A DNA stretch of 64,000 nucleotides from Clostridium sp. KNHs214. GTDB taxonomy: Bacteria; Bacillota; Clostridia; Clostridiales; Clostridiaceae. Position numbers and translations under genes: made by a program. Within the stretch, counting starts at the first letter, position 1. The number at the start of each line of letters is the position of its first letter. Where the stretch lies: the NCBI RefSeq assembly GCF_000744935.1, contig NZ_JQMW01000013.1, positions 186,001-250,000 of the forward strand, given 5' to 3'. The notes beneath the pieces are model-generated. The model was not told where the DNA came from. It worked only from the letters and a program-made list of their open reading frames with translations, and made no database searches. Shown in pieces: positions 1 through 8,341 of this stretch.

Positions 1-743
1 CCTGATGCATTACCAGCAGTGACAGTCCCATCTTTTTTAAATGCTGGTTTTAATTTAGATAATTTTTCAACTGTTGTACCGTATCTTGGAAACTCATCCT
101 TATCAAATACTATTTCTCCCTTTCTATTCTTTATAACCACAGGAACTATTTCATCCTTAAATCTTCCTTCCTCTATAGCTTTTTCAGCTTTTTGCTGTGA
201 AGCTGCAGAAAAAGCATCCTGCTCTTCCCTTGTAAAATTCCATTTTTCAGCTATGTTTTCAGCAGTTATACCCATATGATAGTCATTGAATGCATCCCAT
301 AATCCATCCTTTATCATGGTATCTACTACTTTGCCATCGCCCATTCTTTGACCCCATCTATTGTTTGGCAATATGTATGGTGCTGCAGACATGTTTTCCA
401 TGCCACCTGCGACTATTACATCTGCATCTCCTGCTTTAATCATTTGAGCCGCTAAGCTTACTGCTCTTAAACCAGAACCACAAACTTTATTAATAGTAAA
501 TGATGGTATTTCCACCGGAAGTCCAGCCTTTACTGCAGCTTGCCTTGCTGGACTCTGACCAAGACCTGCCTGAATTACATTCCCCATTATTACTTCATTA
601 ACTAACTCAGGCTTAATTCCTGCTCGGTTTAAAGCTTCTTTTATTACAATTGATCCTAAATCTACAGCTGAAACATCCTTTAGCGTTCCACCATATTTTC
701 CAATTGCAGTTCTAACAGCGCTTACAATAACTACTTCCTTCAT
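1..743 (-). CDS. thlA: Acetyl-CoA C-acetyltransferase (thiolase), 3' end outside window
   Basis: Condenses two acetyl-CoA to acetoacetyl-CoA, the entry step to butyrate/butanol metabolism in clostridia; cytoplasmic. About 247 of the usual ~392 residues are present and the C-terminal part with the second catalytic Cys and the His lies beyond position 1. Seen: N-terminus [19 protein letters not shown], the nucleophile motif NKVCGSG with Cys88, and [11 protein letters not shown]. The ATG at 743 follows a strong GGGGGG Shine-Dalgarno. A sigma-A promoter at 804-832 and a 5' hairpin at 778-797 precede it. The reading frame is open to the edge. Family assignment is firm; the name thlA is by similarity. 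Confidence 0.95.
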   Translation of the reverse strand, partial: MKEVVIVSAVRTAIGKYGGTLKDVSAVDLGSIVIKEALNRAGIKPELVNEVIMGNVIQAGLGQSPARQAAVKAGLPVEIPSFTINKVCGSGLRAVSLAAQMIKAGDADVIVAGGMENMSAAPYILPNNRWGQRMGDGKVVDTMIKDGLWDAFNDYHMGITAENIAEKWNFTREEQDAFSAASQQKAEKAIEEGRFKDEIVPVVIKNRKGEIVFDKDEFPRYGTTVEKLSKLKPAFKKDGTVTAGNAS

Positions 744-777
744 ATTAATACCCCCCAATATCATTAACATCTATAAA

Positions 778-797
778 ATGAGGTTTAAACCCCTCAT
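778..797 (-). promoter_or_regulatory. 5'-terminal hairpin of the thlA mRNA
   Basis: ATGAGG and CCTCAT form a 6-bp stem around GGTTTAAA. It starts at about the predicted transcription start of thlA, so it is more likely a 5' stabilising stem than a terminator of wecB, and it lacks a real U-tract. This reading is inference. Confidence 0.45.
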
Positions 798-803
798 GTT
801 AAC

Positions 804-832
804 ATTATACACATTCTTATATTTTTTATCAA
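804..832 (-). promoter_or_regulatory. Sigma-A promoter of thlA
   Basis: On the minus strand TTGATA (832-827) and TATAAT (809-804) are separated by 17 bp. The start point would be near 797, 54 nt before the thlA ATG. Confidence 0.75.
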
Positions 833-871
833 CGTTTACATTTTATGTTAAGATTTAAACAATCTTTATGT

Positions 872-2026
872 CTACTTTATTTTAAACTCTTGACATCTTT
901 TATCTTTTAATCCAAAGTAATACAATATAGAATGACATATTCTTTCTGCCGCTTCTCCATCCCCATATGGATTTATAGCTCTACTCATAGTGTTATATAC
1001 TGTTTCGTCATTGATAAGCTCATTAGCATTTTGGATAATATTATTAATATCCGTTCCAACTAATTTTACAGTACCAGCTTCCACTGCCTCAGGTCTTTCT
1101 GTTACATCCCTAAGCACTAGAACTGGTTTTCCAAGATGAGGCGCTTCCTCCTGTAGTCCACCAGAATCTGTCATAATCATAAAGGATTTATTCATTAAAT
1201 TATGAGTTTCCTTTGTATCTAGTGGCGATAATAAGTGAATTCTATCCACTCCATTAAGTTCCTTATAAACTACATCCTTAACTATAGGATTTAAGTGGAC
1301 TAAATATACTAATTCCACATCTTTATTTTCTTCTACTATTTTCTTTAGAGCTTTGCAAATATTTTCTATACCGCCATCCCAGTTTTCTCTTCTATGGGCA
1401 GTGACCATTATAACTTTTTTACCTTTATAATCTATTCTATTTAATTCCTCATTTTCAAAAACATAATTCTCCTCTACAGTATATTCCATAGCATCTACTA
1501 CTGTATTTCCTGTTACAAATATATCTTTTGGATTTACTCCTTCATTTAAAAGATTTTTTCTTGAGGCAGTTGTTGGAGCAAAATGTAAATCAGCTATAGC
1601 ACCTGTAAGCTTTCTATTCATTTCCTCTGGATATGGAAAGTATTTATCAAAAGTTCTAAGCCCAGCTTCTACATGCCCTACTTTGATTTGTTTATAAAAA
1701 GCTGCCAATCCTCCTGCAAAAGTAGTAGTAGTATCACCATGTACCAATATAATATCTGGATTTTCTTTTTCAAAAACCTCTTCTAACCCTTCTAATACAC
1801 TAGTAGTTATAGTAGTTAAACTCTGTTTACTTTTCATTATATTCAAATCATAATCTGGAATGATATTAAAAAGTTCTAATACCTGATCCAGCATTTGTCT
1901 GTGCTGTGCTGTAACACAAACCTTAGATATAATATTCGGATTTTCTTCAAGTTTTTTTACTAACGGTGCCATCTTTATACCTTCCGGTCTTGTTCCAAAA
2001 ATACTTATTACTTTTATTTTATCCAC
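872..2026 (-). CDS. wecB: UDP-N-acetylglucosamine 2-epimerase (non-hydrolysing)
   Basis: Interconverts UDP-GlcNAc and UDP-ManNAc for cell-wall polysaccharide or teichoic acid linkage units; cytoplasmic. With the GTG start the protein has 384 residues, the normal size. Seen: FGTRPEGIKMAPL near the N-terminus, HGDTTTTFAGGLAAFY, HVEAGLRT, the catalytic-loop region YPEEMNRKL, TAHRRENWD and TDSGGLQEEAP. A TTG at 2041 keeps the frame open further upstream, but it sits inside the Shine-Dalgarno (TTGGAGGAGTTTATTGTG), so GTG at 2026 is the start. It lies 29 nt behind tagO and both serve the same undecaprenyl-linked glycan pathway, so they are probably co-transcribed. No anomalies seen. Confidence 0.95.
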   Translation of the reverse strand: MDKIKVISIFGTRPEGIKMAPLVKKLEENPNIISKVCVTAQHRQMLDQVLELFNIIPDYDLNIMKSKQSLTTITTSVLEGLEEVFEKENPDIILVHGDTTTTFAGGLAAFYKQIKVGHVEAGLRTFDKYFPYPEEMNRKLTGAIADLHFAPTTASRKNLLNEGVNPKDIFVTGNTVVDAMEYTVEENYVFENEELNRIDYKGKKVIMVTAHRRENWDGGIENICKALKKIVEENKDVELVYLVHLNPIVKDVVYKELNGVDRIHLLSPLDTKETHNLMNKSFMIMTDSGGLQEEAPHLGKPVLVLRDVTERPEAVEAGTVKLVGTDINNIIQNANELINDETVYNTMSRAINPYGDGEAAERICHSILYYFGLKDKRCQEFKIK

Positions 2027-2055
2027 AATAAACTCCTCCAATGTTGCAATGTATT

Positions 2056-3081
2056 TTATTCTCTATGTTCAAAAAATCCAACTTTCCAAGCTATAAGCAC
2101 TATTATAATTATTACAGCTGTAACTAAAAAATATGCTCTTTGATTACTTATTTCCATAGCTATTATTGAGATTCCACCTAGTATAGCACTAATAATATAC
2201 ATGATTAACACAGCCTTTTTCTGACTTAATCCCATATCTAAAAGCCTATGGTGTAAATGGCCTCTGTCTGCTTTCATTATAGGTTTTCCGTTTATCTTAC
2301 GTCTTATCACAGCAAATAATGTATCATATATTGGGAGTCCTAAAGCTAGTATTGGTACCGATATGGCAAAGGCTGCTGCAGACTTAATTGCCCCAGTTAT
2401 TGATATGGCAGCCAATAAAAATCCTAATAATTGAGAACCAGTATCCCCCATAAATATAGATGCTGGATTAAAATTATAAGGTAAAAATCCTAGTATAGCT
2501 CCACTAAGTATAATAGTTAATATTGCTGCATCTGCTCTATTATTTATTATAGCTATAATAAATATGGTAATAGAAGATATAAATGCTACTCCTGCTGCTA
2601 ATCCATCTAACCCATCAATTAAATTAAATGCATTAGTAATGCCAACTACCCACATTATAGTAAGAGGTACAGAGAGAAATTTTAAATTCAAGTATAAATT
2701 TGAAGCACTAAAAGGATTAGTTATAATCTTTATACTTGTTCCAAATTTAATTAATATTAAAGCTGCTACCACTTGAAATATCAATTTCACATATGGCTTT
2801 AATTCTTTTAAATCATCAATAACCCCCCCCAATACAATTACTGACGCGCTTATTAATATTCCTATTTCTTCTGTGGTTAAAGCTTCTTTTTTTAGAATCA
2901 AAACTAATACAAATGCAGTATAAATTGAAAGTCCTCCTAAAAGCGGAATTGGTTTTTTATGAATTTTTCTTTCATCTTTAGGTATATCAATAGCTCCAAC
3001 CTTTTTTGCAAACTTCTTAACTAGAGGTGTTATTGCAAAAGAGATAACTACAGAAATAATAAATAAAATTAGTTTTTCCAT
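2056..3081 (-). CDS. tagO: Undecaprenyl-phosphate N-acetylglucosaminyl 1-phosphate transferase
   Basis: Transfers GlcNAc-1-phosphate from UDP-GlcNAc to undecaprenyl phosphate, the first membrane step of wall teichoic acid or polysaccharide synthesis. The 341-residue protein is a polytopic MraY/WecA-family enzyme with about ten hydrophobic segments. Motifs in order: DERKIHKKPIPLLGG near residue 36, VIDDLKELKP, NAFNLIDGLDGLAAG, the catalytic-aspartate motif FMGDTGSQLLGF, and the cytoplasmic-loop motif HLHHRLLDMG. wecB follows directly, supplying the linked sugar-nucleotide step. The C-terminus is short and basic. Whether the product is teichoic acid or another glycan cannot be told here; wecA is an equally valid symbol. 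Confidence 0.93.
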   Translation of the reverse strand: MEKLILFIISVVISFAITPLVKKFAKKVGAIDIPKDERKIHKKPIPLLGGLSIYTAFVLVLILKKEALTTEEIGILISASVIVLGGVIDDLKELKPYVKLIFQVVAALILIKFGTSIKIITNPFSASNLYLNLKFLSVPLTIMWVVGITNAFNLIDGLDGLAAGVAFISSITIFIIAIINNRADAAILTIILSGAILGFLPYNFNPASIFMGDTGSQLLGFLLAAISITGAIKSAAAFAISVPILALGLPIYDTLFAVIRRKINGKPIMKADRGHLHHRLLDMGLSQKKAVLIMYIISAILGGISIIAMEISNQRAYFLVTAVIIIIVLIAWKVGFFEHRE

Positions 3082-3109
3082 ATTAACCTTCCTTATTCTG
3101 TCTTATATT

Positions 3110-3598
3110 TTAGTATCCTCCATCTCCATAAAGGGAGTCATCATCTTCTACCCACTGATTTACATCTATAACTCTAAAATTCGTCTTTGTATCCCTTATA
3201 ACTACTTTAGATATTCCAGAATTTATTATAAATCTTTTGCATAGTGCACAAGGAGAAGCGTTTTTAACTAGTTCTTCTGTTCCCATCTCCTTTCCAACTA
3301 AATACATAATTGCTCCTATCATATCCTGTCTTCTTGCTGATATTATTGCATTTTGTTCTGCATGAACTGATCTACAAAGCTCATATCTTGTTCCTCTTGG
3401 AATATTTAATTGTTCTCTTCTACAATAACCTAAATCAGAACAATTTTTTCTCCCTCTAGGTGCTCCAGTATACCCCGTAGATATAATTTCATCATTTTTT
3501 ACAATTATAGCTGCAAAGTTTCTTCTAAGGCAAGTTCCTCTTTCCAGCATAGTCTCACATATATCTAGATAATAATTATTTTTATCTATTCTCTCCAC
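3110..3598 (-). CDS. Deoxycytidylate (dCMP) deaminase
   Basis: Zinc enzyme converting dCMP to dUMP for dTTP synthesis; cytoplasmic. The 162-residue protein shows the cytidine-deaminase zinc site HAEQNA (His79, Glu81) and PCALC (Cys117, Cys120), plus upstream GYTGAPRG and a CSDLGYCRRE segment as in ComEB-type dCMP deaminases. The start follows an AAGGAGG-type Shine-Dalgarno, and tagO begins 28 nt after its stop, suggesting an operon. It matches the single-domain comEB/dcd-type family rather than the late-competence protein context of B. subtilis, because no other com gene is nearby. Confidence 0.92.
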   Translation of the reverse strand: MERIDKNNYYLDICETMLERGTCLRRNFAAIIVKNDEIISTGYTGAPRGRKNCSDLGYCRREQLNIPRGTRYELCRSVHAEQNAIISARRQDMIGAIMYLVGKEMGTEELVKNASPCALCKRFIINSGISKVVIRDTKTNFRVIDVNQWVEDDDSLYGDGGY

Positions 3599-3687
3599 TA
3601 AATTTCCTCCTTGTCATAATATCATTATTGTTAATAGAATATCTATTTAATCATAATTTTAAACTTTATATTTTTACTATTATTTGA

Positions 3688-3790
3688 ATACTCAACTTTC
3701 ACACATAAACTTCAAGCTACATTAGATGAATAAATGTTTCTAATTTAAATTTTCAACTTTTATTTTATAGCTGAGAAAGTTGAATTAGTA
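3688..3790. repeat. Small inverted-end repeat, family C, copy 1
   Basis: Starts with TACTCAACTTTCACACATAA and ends with a tract reading TATAGCTGAGAAAGTTGAAT, so the ends are inverted repeats (CAACTTTC / GAAAGTTG). Related AT-rich units occur at 6781-6951 and 24754-24940, and one-ended traces at 29154-29175 and 42546-42575. No coding potential; a short MITE-like element is the likely nature. Confidence 0.55.
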
Positions 3791-3941
3791 ATATATAAAT
3801 CTTAATAAATGCATATACTATCATTATATATGATAATTGTATTATTTAAAATTAAATTTGTCTAAACACTTTCAATTATAATCCATATGCAACTTAATTA
3901 ATACGTCTTTAGCATAATCTTCATTAAAATTTTCTAAAACA

Positions 3942-3967
3942 AAAGGATTGTCCTTGGACAATCCTTT
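3942..3967 (-). terminator. Intrinsic terminator of upp
   Basis: AAAGGATTGT and ACAATCCTTT form a perfect stem (extendable through CC/GG) located 35 nt beyond the upp stop. On the minus strand it is followed by TTTTGTTTTAG. Confidence 0.9.
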
Positions 3968-4001
3968 TTGTTTACATCTAACATTGTTTTTTAATCTCTA
4001 C

Positions 4002-4631
4002 TTATTTTGTTCCAAACAATCTGTCTCCAGCATCTCCAAGTCCAGGAACTATATATCCCTTTTCATTTAGTCTTTCATCTACTTGTGCAAAATATATATC
4101 TACATCTGGATGAGCTTCTTGAACCGCTCTCACACCTTCTGGAGCACCTATTAAGCACATTAATCTTATATATTTTGCACCTCTCTTTTTAAGTGCATTT
4201 ATAGCATCTACAGCAGATCCACCTGTAGCAAGCATAGGGTCTGTAACTATTATATCTCTTTCATGAATATCTTGAGGCAATTTACAGAAATATTCTACTG
4301 GTTGGAGAGTTTCCTCATCTCTATACATTCCTATATGTCCAACCTTAGCTGCTGGTATAAGTTTAAGCATACCATCTACCATTCCAAGTCCTGCTCTTAA
4401 AATTGGAACTATAGCTACTTTCTTTCCAGCTAACATTTTGCATTTTGTCTTGCATATTGGTGTTTCTATTTCCACTGTCTCTAACTGCATATCACGGGTA
4501 ACTTCATAAGCCATCAACATGGCAACTTCTCCTACCAACTCTCTAAAATCTTTAGATCCTGTATTTTTATCTCTTATTAAAGCTAATTTGTGTAATATCA
4601 ATGGATGTGATATTTGAGTTACTTTTCCCAT
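4002..4631 (-). CDS. upp: Uracil phosphoribosyltransferase
   Basis: Salvages uracil with PRPP to give UMP; cytoplasmic. 209 residues, the standard size, beginning [12 protein letters not shown]. Seen: [17 protein letters not shown] for substrate binding, the PRPP-binding loop [14 protein letters not shown], and the uracil-binding C-terminus [13 protein letters not shown]. The frame remains open to 4664, but the ATG at 4631 has the Shine-Dalgarno AGGAGGAATAAAA and matches the family N-terminus. It follows rpiB by about 95 nt in the conserved Firmicute order and ends in a clear terminator. Confidence 0.97.
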   Translation of the reverse strand: MGKVTQISHPLILHKLALIRDKNTGSKDFRELVGEVAMLMAYEVTRDMQLETVEIETPICKTKCKMLAGKKVAIVPILRAGLGMVDGMLKLIPAAKVGHIGMYRDEETLQPVEYFCKLPQDIHERDIIVTDPMLATGGSAVDAINALKKRGAKYIRLMCLIGAPEGVRAVQEAHPDVDIYFAQVDERLNEKGYIVPGLGDAGDRLFGTK

Positions 4632-4725
4632 TTTTATTCCTCCTAATATAATTAATTTGGTCACTTATAATATCGTTTTTCCTATATTCTTTTCTTATGC
4701 ATACTCTTATAATATAAATAATTGG

Positions 4726-5175
4726 CTACTTACAATATTTTTTTTCTAGATCACTAATTTGTGCTACTCTTCTTTCATGTCTTCCACCTTGAAAATCAGT
4801 ACTTATAAATGCATCTACTATATCTAAAGCTAATCCTTTTCCTACAACTCTTTCTCCCATAGTTAGTATATTTGCATTATTATGTTCTCTACAAGCATGA
4901 GCACTAAATGTATCTGAACATAATGCAGCTCTCACTCCTGGAACTTTATTAGCAGCTATGCCTATTCCTATACCAGTTCCACAAATCAATATACCTAGAT
5001 CAAAGTTTTTAGCTACAACTTCAGTAGCTACCTTCTCAGCAAATTCAGGATAATCACAAGATTCTGTAGAATTTGTTCCAAAATCTTTTACTTCTATTCC
5101 TTTACCTTTTAAATGCTTTATTACATCATTTTTTAAGTTGAAGCCACCATGGTCACTTCCTATTGCTATTCTCAT
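4726..5175 (-). CDS. rpiB: Ribose-5-phosphate isomerase B
   Basis: Interconverts ribose 5-phosphate and ribulose 5-phosphate (non-oxidative pentose phosphate pathway); cytoplasmic. 149 residues. Motifs: SDHGGFNLK at the N-terminus, the catalytic Cys65 in ICGTGIGIGIAANK, REHNNANIL and the phosphate-binding GGRHERR near the C-terminus. A good Shine-Dalgarno (AAGGAGTGTT) precedes the ATG. Position between the phosphatase and upp is the order seen in Bacillus (ywlE-ywlF-...-upp). A LacAB-type galactose-6-phosphate isomerase is the main alternative for this fold; the single-gene context argues against it. Confidence 0.93.
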   Translation of the reverse strand: MRIAIGSDHGGFNLKNDVIKHLKGKGIEVKDFGTNSTESCDYPEFAEKVATEVVAKNFDLGILICGTGIGIGIAANKVPGVRAALCSDTFSAHACREHNNANILTMGERVVGKGLALDIVDAFISTDFQGGRHERRVAQISDLEKKYCK

Positions 5176-5226
5176 AAGTTAACACTCCTTCAATCTATAT
5201 ATTTCAAAAAAAAGAAGATACTAGTA

Positions 5227-5685
5227 TTATTTAAAAATACCCTTATCTTCTTTTATTTTGCCTATTAATAAAAATATTTTATTCTTTAATTCAAAAAAAG
5301 TATTTTGATAAACTTCTATATTTCCACCAAATGGATCACTTATATCTCCCGAAACACCAATATAATCATTTATAACAAATACTTTATCTGAATATTTCGG
5401 AAAATGTTGTTTTATCATATCCTTTATATAAGCTGTCATCACTAATATCAAATCTGAATTTTCTATAATTTTTTCATTTATCTGAACAGCTTTTCTATTA
5501 TTTATATTGACATTTAAATTTTTTTGTATAACTTCTATTGCATTTTGAGAGGCTTCACTATTGGGAATAATCGATAATCCCGCTGAGAATGCACATATAT
5601 CTTTTTCTTTACAATAATTATTAAAAATAGCTTCTGCCATAACACTTCTGCAAGTATTTCCTGTGCAAACAAATAAAACTTTCAT
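5227..5685 (-). CDS. ywlE: Low-molecular-weight phosphatase, probably a YwlE-type protein-arginine phosphatase
   Basis: Member of the LMW tyrosine-phosphatase fold, cytoplasmic, 152 residues. The P-loop is CTGNTCRS, with nucleophile Cys7 and Arg13 (CX5R); the general acid pair is Asp117-Pro118 in SDPFGG. Thr11 stands where LMW tyrosine phosphatases have Ile; in B. subtilis YwlE this Thr sets specificity for phospho-arginine, so removal of McsB-type arginine phosphorylation is the better prediction. That is inference from family knowledge; no mcsB gene is visible here. It sits between ywlC/sua5 and rpiB, exactly as in Bacillus. Start ATG 5685 follows GGGAGGTATTGCT. Confidence 0.88.
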   Translation of the reverse strand: MKVLFVCTGNTCRSVMAEAIFNNYCKEKDICAFSAGLSIIPNSEASQNAIEVIQKNLNVNINNRKAVQINEKIIENSDLILVMTAYIKDMIKQHFPKYSDKVFVINDYIGVSGDISDPFGGNIEVYQNTFFELKNKIFLLIGKIKEDKGIFK

Positions 5686-5711
5686 AGCAATACCTCCCTT
5701 ATGTAAATATA

Positions 5712-6755
5712 CTAAACTCTTTCTATATTAAATCCTGCTGCTTTTTTCAATCTATTCATTATAGCAACACCAATCTCTTTTTCTTCAAAAGCTTCCGCAT
5801 ATATAACTTCTACATCCGTATCATCAAAGCTTCTTAAAACTTTAAAAAGATTTCTAGCTATTTCTTCCGGATTTTTTCTACTTCCTAAAGAAACAACTAA
5901 CCCTCTTTTGTAATAATTTTTAGTTTCTTCTGTAGCCATTATACCTACTTTTTTATCATCTATATAATTTTGCACTATTTCATTGATTTTTTCAATAGTT
6001 TTTTGTAAATCTCCATCTATTATTTTTAAAGGTGCTTTTGGTGCATAATGCCTATATTTCATGCCTGGTGCCTTAGGTTTAAAATGCTTTTTAGGTTTTT
6101 CCATTATGGCTGAATCTATATAAATTTCCTTATGCACATCTCTTAACATTTCTAAAGTTATTCCACCTGGTCTTAATATACAAGGAGGATACACTGTACA
6201 ATCCACAATGGTTGATTCTACTCCAACTTCACTGTTTTCTCCTCCTATTACGCATTCTACCTTTCCCTTTAAATCTTCTATACAACCATCTACAGTGGTT
6301 GGACTTGGTCTTCCAGATATATTAGCAGATGGAGCCGCTATAGGCCTTTTAGACTCTCGTATGAAATCCCTAGCCACTTGGTTTGAAGGCATTCTTATAC
6401 CTATGGTTTTTAATCCTGCACTGGTTACATCAGGTATAATACTGCTCTTTTCCAATATTAAAGTTAAAGGACCTGGCCAAAATCTTTCCATAAGTTTATT
6501 GGCTATATCAGGGATATGCTTAACTAATGGTTCTATATCTTTTAAATCTGCTATATGCACTATGAGAGGATTATCCTGTGGTCTTCCCTTGGCTTTAAAA
6601 ATCTTTTCTACTGCATTGCTGTTTAAAGCATCCGCTCCAAGTCCATATACCGTTTCTGTAGGAAAGGCCACTACTCCTCCCTTCCTTATTATTTGTCCAG
6701 ATTCTTCTATTCCTTCTTGATAGTTTTCTTTTAATATGATGACTTTAGTTTTCAA
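5712..6755 (-). CDS. Threonylcarbamoyl-AMP synthase, Sua5/YwlC type
   Basis: Makes threonylcarbamoyl-adenylate from threonine, bicarbonate and ATP for the t6A37 modification of ANN-decoding tRNAs; cytoplasmic. The 347-residue length shows the long Sua5 form: an N-terminal YrdC domain (about residues 12-200) with GGVVAFPTETVYGLG, KGRPQDNPLIVH and APSANISGRPSPT, then a linker with KAPGMKYRHYAPKAP and a C-terminal Sua5 domain (about 230-345). The linker motif GMKYRHYAP is typical of Sua5 and absent from short TsaC. It is the first gene of the ywlC-ywlE-rpiB-upp set. The Shine-Dalgarno is AAAGGGATG. Confidence 0.94.
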   Translation of the reverse strand: MKTKVIILKENYQEGIEESGQIIRKGGVVAFPTETVYGLGADALNSNAVEKIFKAKGRPQDNPLIVHIADLKDIEPLVKHIPDIANKLMERFWPGPLTLILEKSSIIPDVTSAGLKTIGIRMPSNQVARDFIRESKRPIAAPSANISGRPSPTTVDGCIEDLKGKVECVIGGENSEVGVESTIVDCTVYPPCILRPGGITLEMLRDVHKEIYIDSAIMEKPKKHFKPKAPGMKYRHYAPKAPLKIIDGDLQKTIEKINEIVQNYIDDKKVGIMATEETKNYYKRGLVVSLGSRKNPEEIARNLFKVLRSFDDTDVEVIYAEAFEEKEIGVAIMNRLKKAAGFNIERV

Positions 6756-6780
6756 CTTAACATCCCTTTCTCTTTAGCCA

Positions 6781-6951
6781 TTAACTCAACTTTCGTACAT
6801 AATTTTCAAACTCTACATTATTATGAATAAAGGAATACAAGCATAGTTTTAAATTTTAAATTTATAATTTAAAATTTAAAATAAATGTTGAAATTCTTAG
6901 AAATTTTTTGAATTTAAATTGTGATTTTATAACTGCAAAAGTTAAGTTATT
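6781..6951. repeat. Small inverted-end repeat, family C, copy 2
   Basis: Left end reads TTAACTCAACTTTCGTACAT and right end TTTTATAACTGCAAAAGTTA, an imperfect inverted pair, with GATGAATAA-like and TTTAAATT-rich interior shared with copy 1 (3688-3790). It fills most of the gap between sua5 and the ZIP gene. Its central stretch TTTAAATTTATAATTTAAA is itself palindromic. Confidence 0.55.
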
Positions 6952-6960
6952 GCTCTTTGC

Positions 6961-7686
6961 TTAAAGTACATTTGTTATAGTAATTCCTAAAATAATCCCT
7001 ATTAAAACACCCTTAAAACAGCTTTGTGCATTATGCAAACTGCAAGCTTCTGGTATCATTTCTCCACAAACTATATAGCTCATTATACCAGATACAAATG
7101 CAAAAAGTACTCCCAACGTTTCCTTAGAAACAATACCTAAAAATAGCCCTATAAGTCCACCTATAAGAGTAGGAAGCGCAGATAAAAAGGAATAGAATAT
7201 GATCCTATACTTTTTTTCCCCAGCTGCCATAAGGGGCGCTGCCGATGCTATACCCTCAGGTATATCGTGCATAGCTATTATTACACTCATTTTTAAACCT
7301 AAAGTGCTTCCCACACCTACACCACATCCCATTATAAGACCCTCTGGAAAATTATGAATTGATAAAGCAAGTATAACTAAAATAGCAACTCTTTTGTAGT
7401 TATTAATAGAATTATTCTTTACTATTATAAAGTTATTTATTATAATGACCACTATTACACCTATAAAAAAGTATAATATAAAATAAAAAAATTTCAACTT
7501 ATTTAAAGCCTCGGGGACTAAATCTAGTATTACTATAGATAGCATAACTCCACCAGCTAAACCCATTATTACACTTAAAAATTTACTTGAAGGATTTTTA
7601 ACTATAATACCTAATAAAGCTCCTATCATAGTTCCTGCCAAAGATATAACCCCAATTAATAAAATAAGATAATTATACCCACTCAA
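6961..7686 (-). CDS. ZIP-family divalent metal transporter
   Basis: Cytoplasmic-membrane importer or exchanger for Zn2+ or related metals. 241 residues with eight hydrophobic segments, as is usual for ZIP proteins. The metal-site helices are HNFPEGLIMG and HDIPEGIA (helices IV and V), the diagnostic pair. A loop after helix III is short. The start is TTG at 7686, chosen because GGAGGTG lies 6 nt upstream and no better start exists. That Shine-Dalgarno is the 3' arm of a hairpin (7690-7732), suggesting translational control. Resembles ZupT/GufA-like members; which metal is moved cannot be told. Confidence 0.9.
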   Translation of the reverse strand: MSGYNYLILLIGVISLAGTMIGALLGIIVKNPSSKFLSVIMGLAGGVMLSIVILDLVPEALNKLKFFYFILYFFIGVIVVIIINNFIIVKNNSINNYKRVAILVILALSIHNFPEGLIMGCGVGVGSTLGLKMSVIIAMHDIPEGIASAAPLMAAGEKKYRIIFYSFLSALPTLIGGLIGLFLGIVSKETLGVLFAFVSGIMSYIVCGEMIPEACSLHNAQSCFKGVLIGIILGITITNVL

Positions 7687-7689
7687 ATT

Positions 7690-7732
7690 AACACCTCCAT
7701 CCTATATATTTTTATTTATAGGATAAGGTGTT
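7690..7732 (-). promoter_or_regulatory. Hairpin sequestering the ZIP transporter ribosome-binding site
   Basis: On the minus strand AACACCTTATCCTATA pairs with TATAGGATGGAGGTGTT: 7 bp, a 2x1 internal loop, then 8 bp. The 3' arm contains the GGAGGTG Shine-Dalgarno of the ZIP gene and the 5' arm starts at the stop codon of the upstream gene. No U-tract follows, so translational control is more likely than termination. Confidence 0.6.
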
Positions 7733-8313
7733 TATTCTATGTTTCTATATAATTTTACGTTTTCTATTGCCTCATCTGAAAAAAAAGCATTTTCACAATT
7801 AACATATATATCATTAAGAAGTTTATATTTATAAAAACCTCCACCAGTTAACACTGTATAATAATACTTTTCTGAGGATTTTTTTTCTTTCATTTTATGA
7901 ATATTTATGTATATATCTTCATTTTCACCTAAAAATTTCTTATTCACTTCTTTAAAATTTCTTTTCTTAACTTTTGATGATATGATAATTATTATATTCA
8001 AATCTCTACCTTCATTTATAGTGTGCACCATTAAAACTTTGTTTTTTCGCATAACTGTTGTAAGATCTATTATACCTGTTTTAACCAATATCTTATCGTA
8101 ATTTACAACATATCTTAAATAGTTATTTTCTACTTTACTTACTACGATTATTATTGTAATCATTTGAATAAATATTAAACTTATTTTTAAAGCCGTGTAT
8201 AGCTTTGGGAGAGAAATAAGTATAATTAATGTACCAAAAAAAATAAAGCAACCAGAAAACAAAAATCGTTTAATAGATTTATGTTGTTTTCTAATTCCTT
8301 TATCTATATTCAT
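7732..8313 (-). CDS. Membrane protein with two N-terminal helices and a soluble PH-like tail
   Basis: Not assigned to a named family. 193 residues: basic N-terminus, two hydrophobic segments (about 17-37 and 41-60), then a soluble cytoplasmic domain rich in beta-type sequence (LVKTGIIDLTTVMRKNKVLMVHTIN), which recalls bacterial PH (bPH_2/YdbS-like) domains; this resemblance is only by eye. It ends at the hairpin in front of the ZIP transporter, so the two may be co-transcribed, and it lies just downstream of prfA. The Shine-Dalgarno is AAGGAAAGAGTGGAG. A role with the metal transporter is possible but unsupported by motif. Confidence 0.7.
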   Translation of the reverse strand: MNIDKGIRKQHKSIKRFLFSGCFIFFGTLIILISLPKLYTALKISLIFIQMITIIIVVSKVENNYLRYVVNYDKILVKTGIIDLTTVMRKNKVLMVHTINEGRDLNIIIIISSKVKKRNFKEVNKKFLGENEDIYINIHKMKEKKSSEKYYYTVLTGGGFYKYKLLNDIYVNCENAFFSDEAIENVKLYRNIE

Positions 8314-8341
8314 AAACTCTCCACTCTTTCCTTATTATTTA

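Larger units (their letters stand above)
3599..4001. other. Gene-free stretch between dCMP deaminase and upp
   Basis: About 400 AT-rich bases without a credible ORF. It holds the upp terminator (3942-3967) and a small repeat with TTCAACTTTC-like ends (3688-3790). Nothing else is recognisable in the remainder. Confidence 0.7.

Noticed and set aside
778-797. Terminator of wecB
   Set aside because: The stem starts at about the predicted thlA start point and has no U-tract; a 5' stem of thlA fits better.
2026-2041. Upstream TTG start for wecB
   Set aside because: The TTG lies inside the Shine-Dalgarno; GTG 2026 has ideal spacing.
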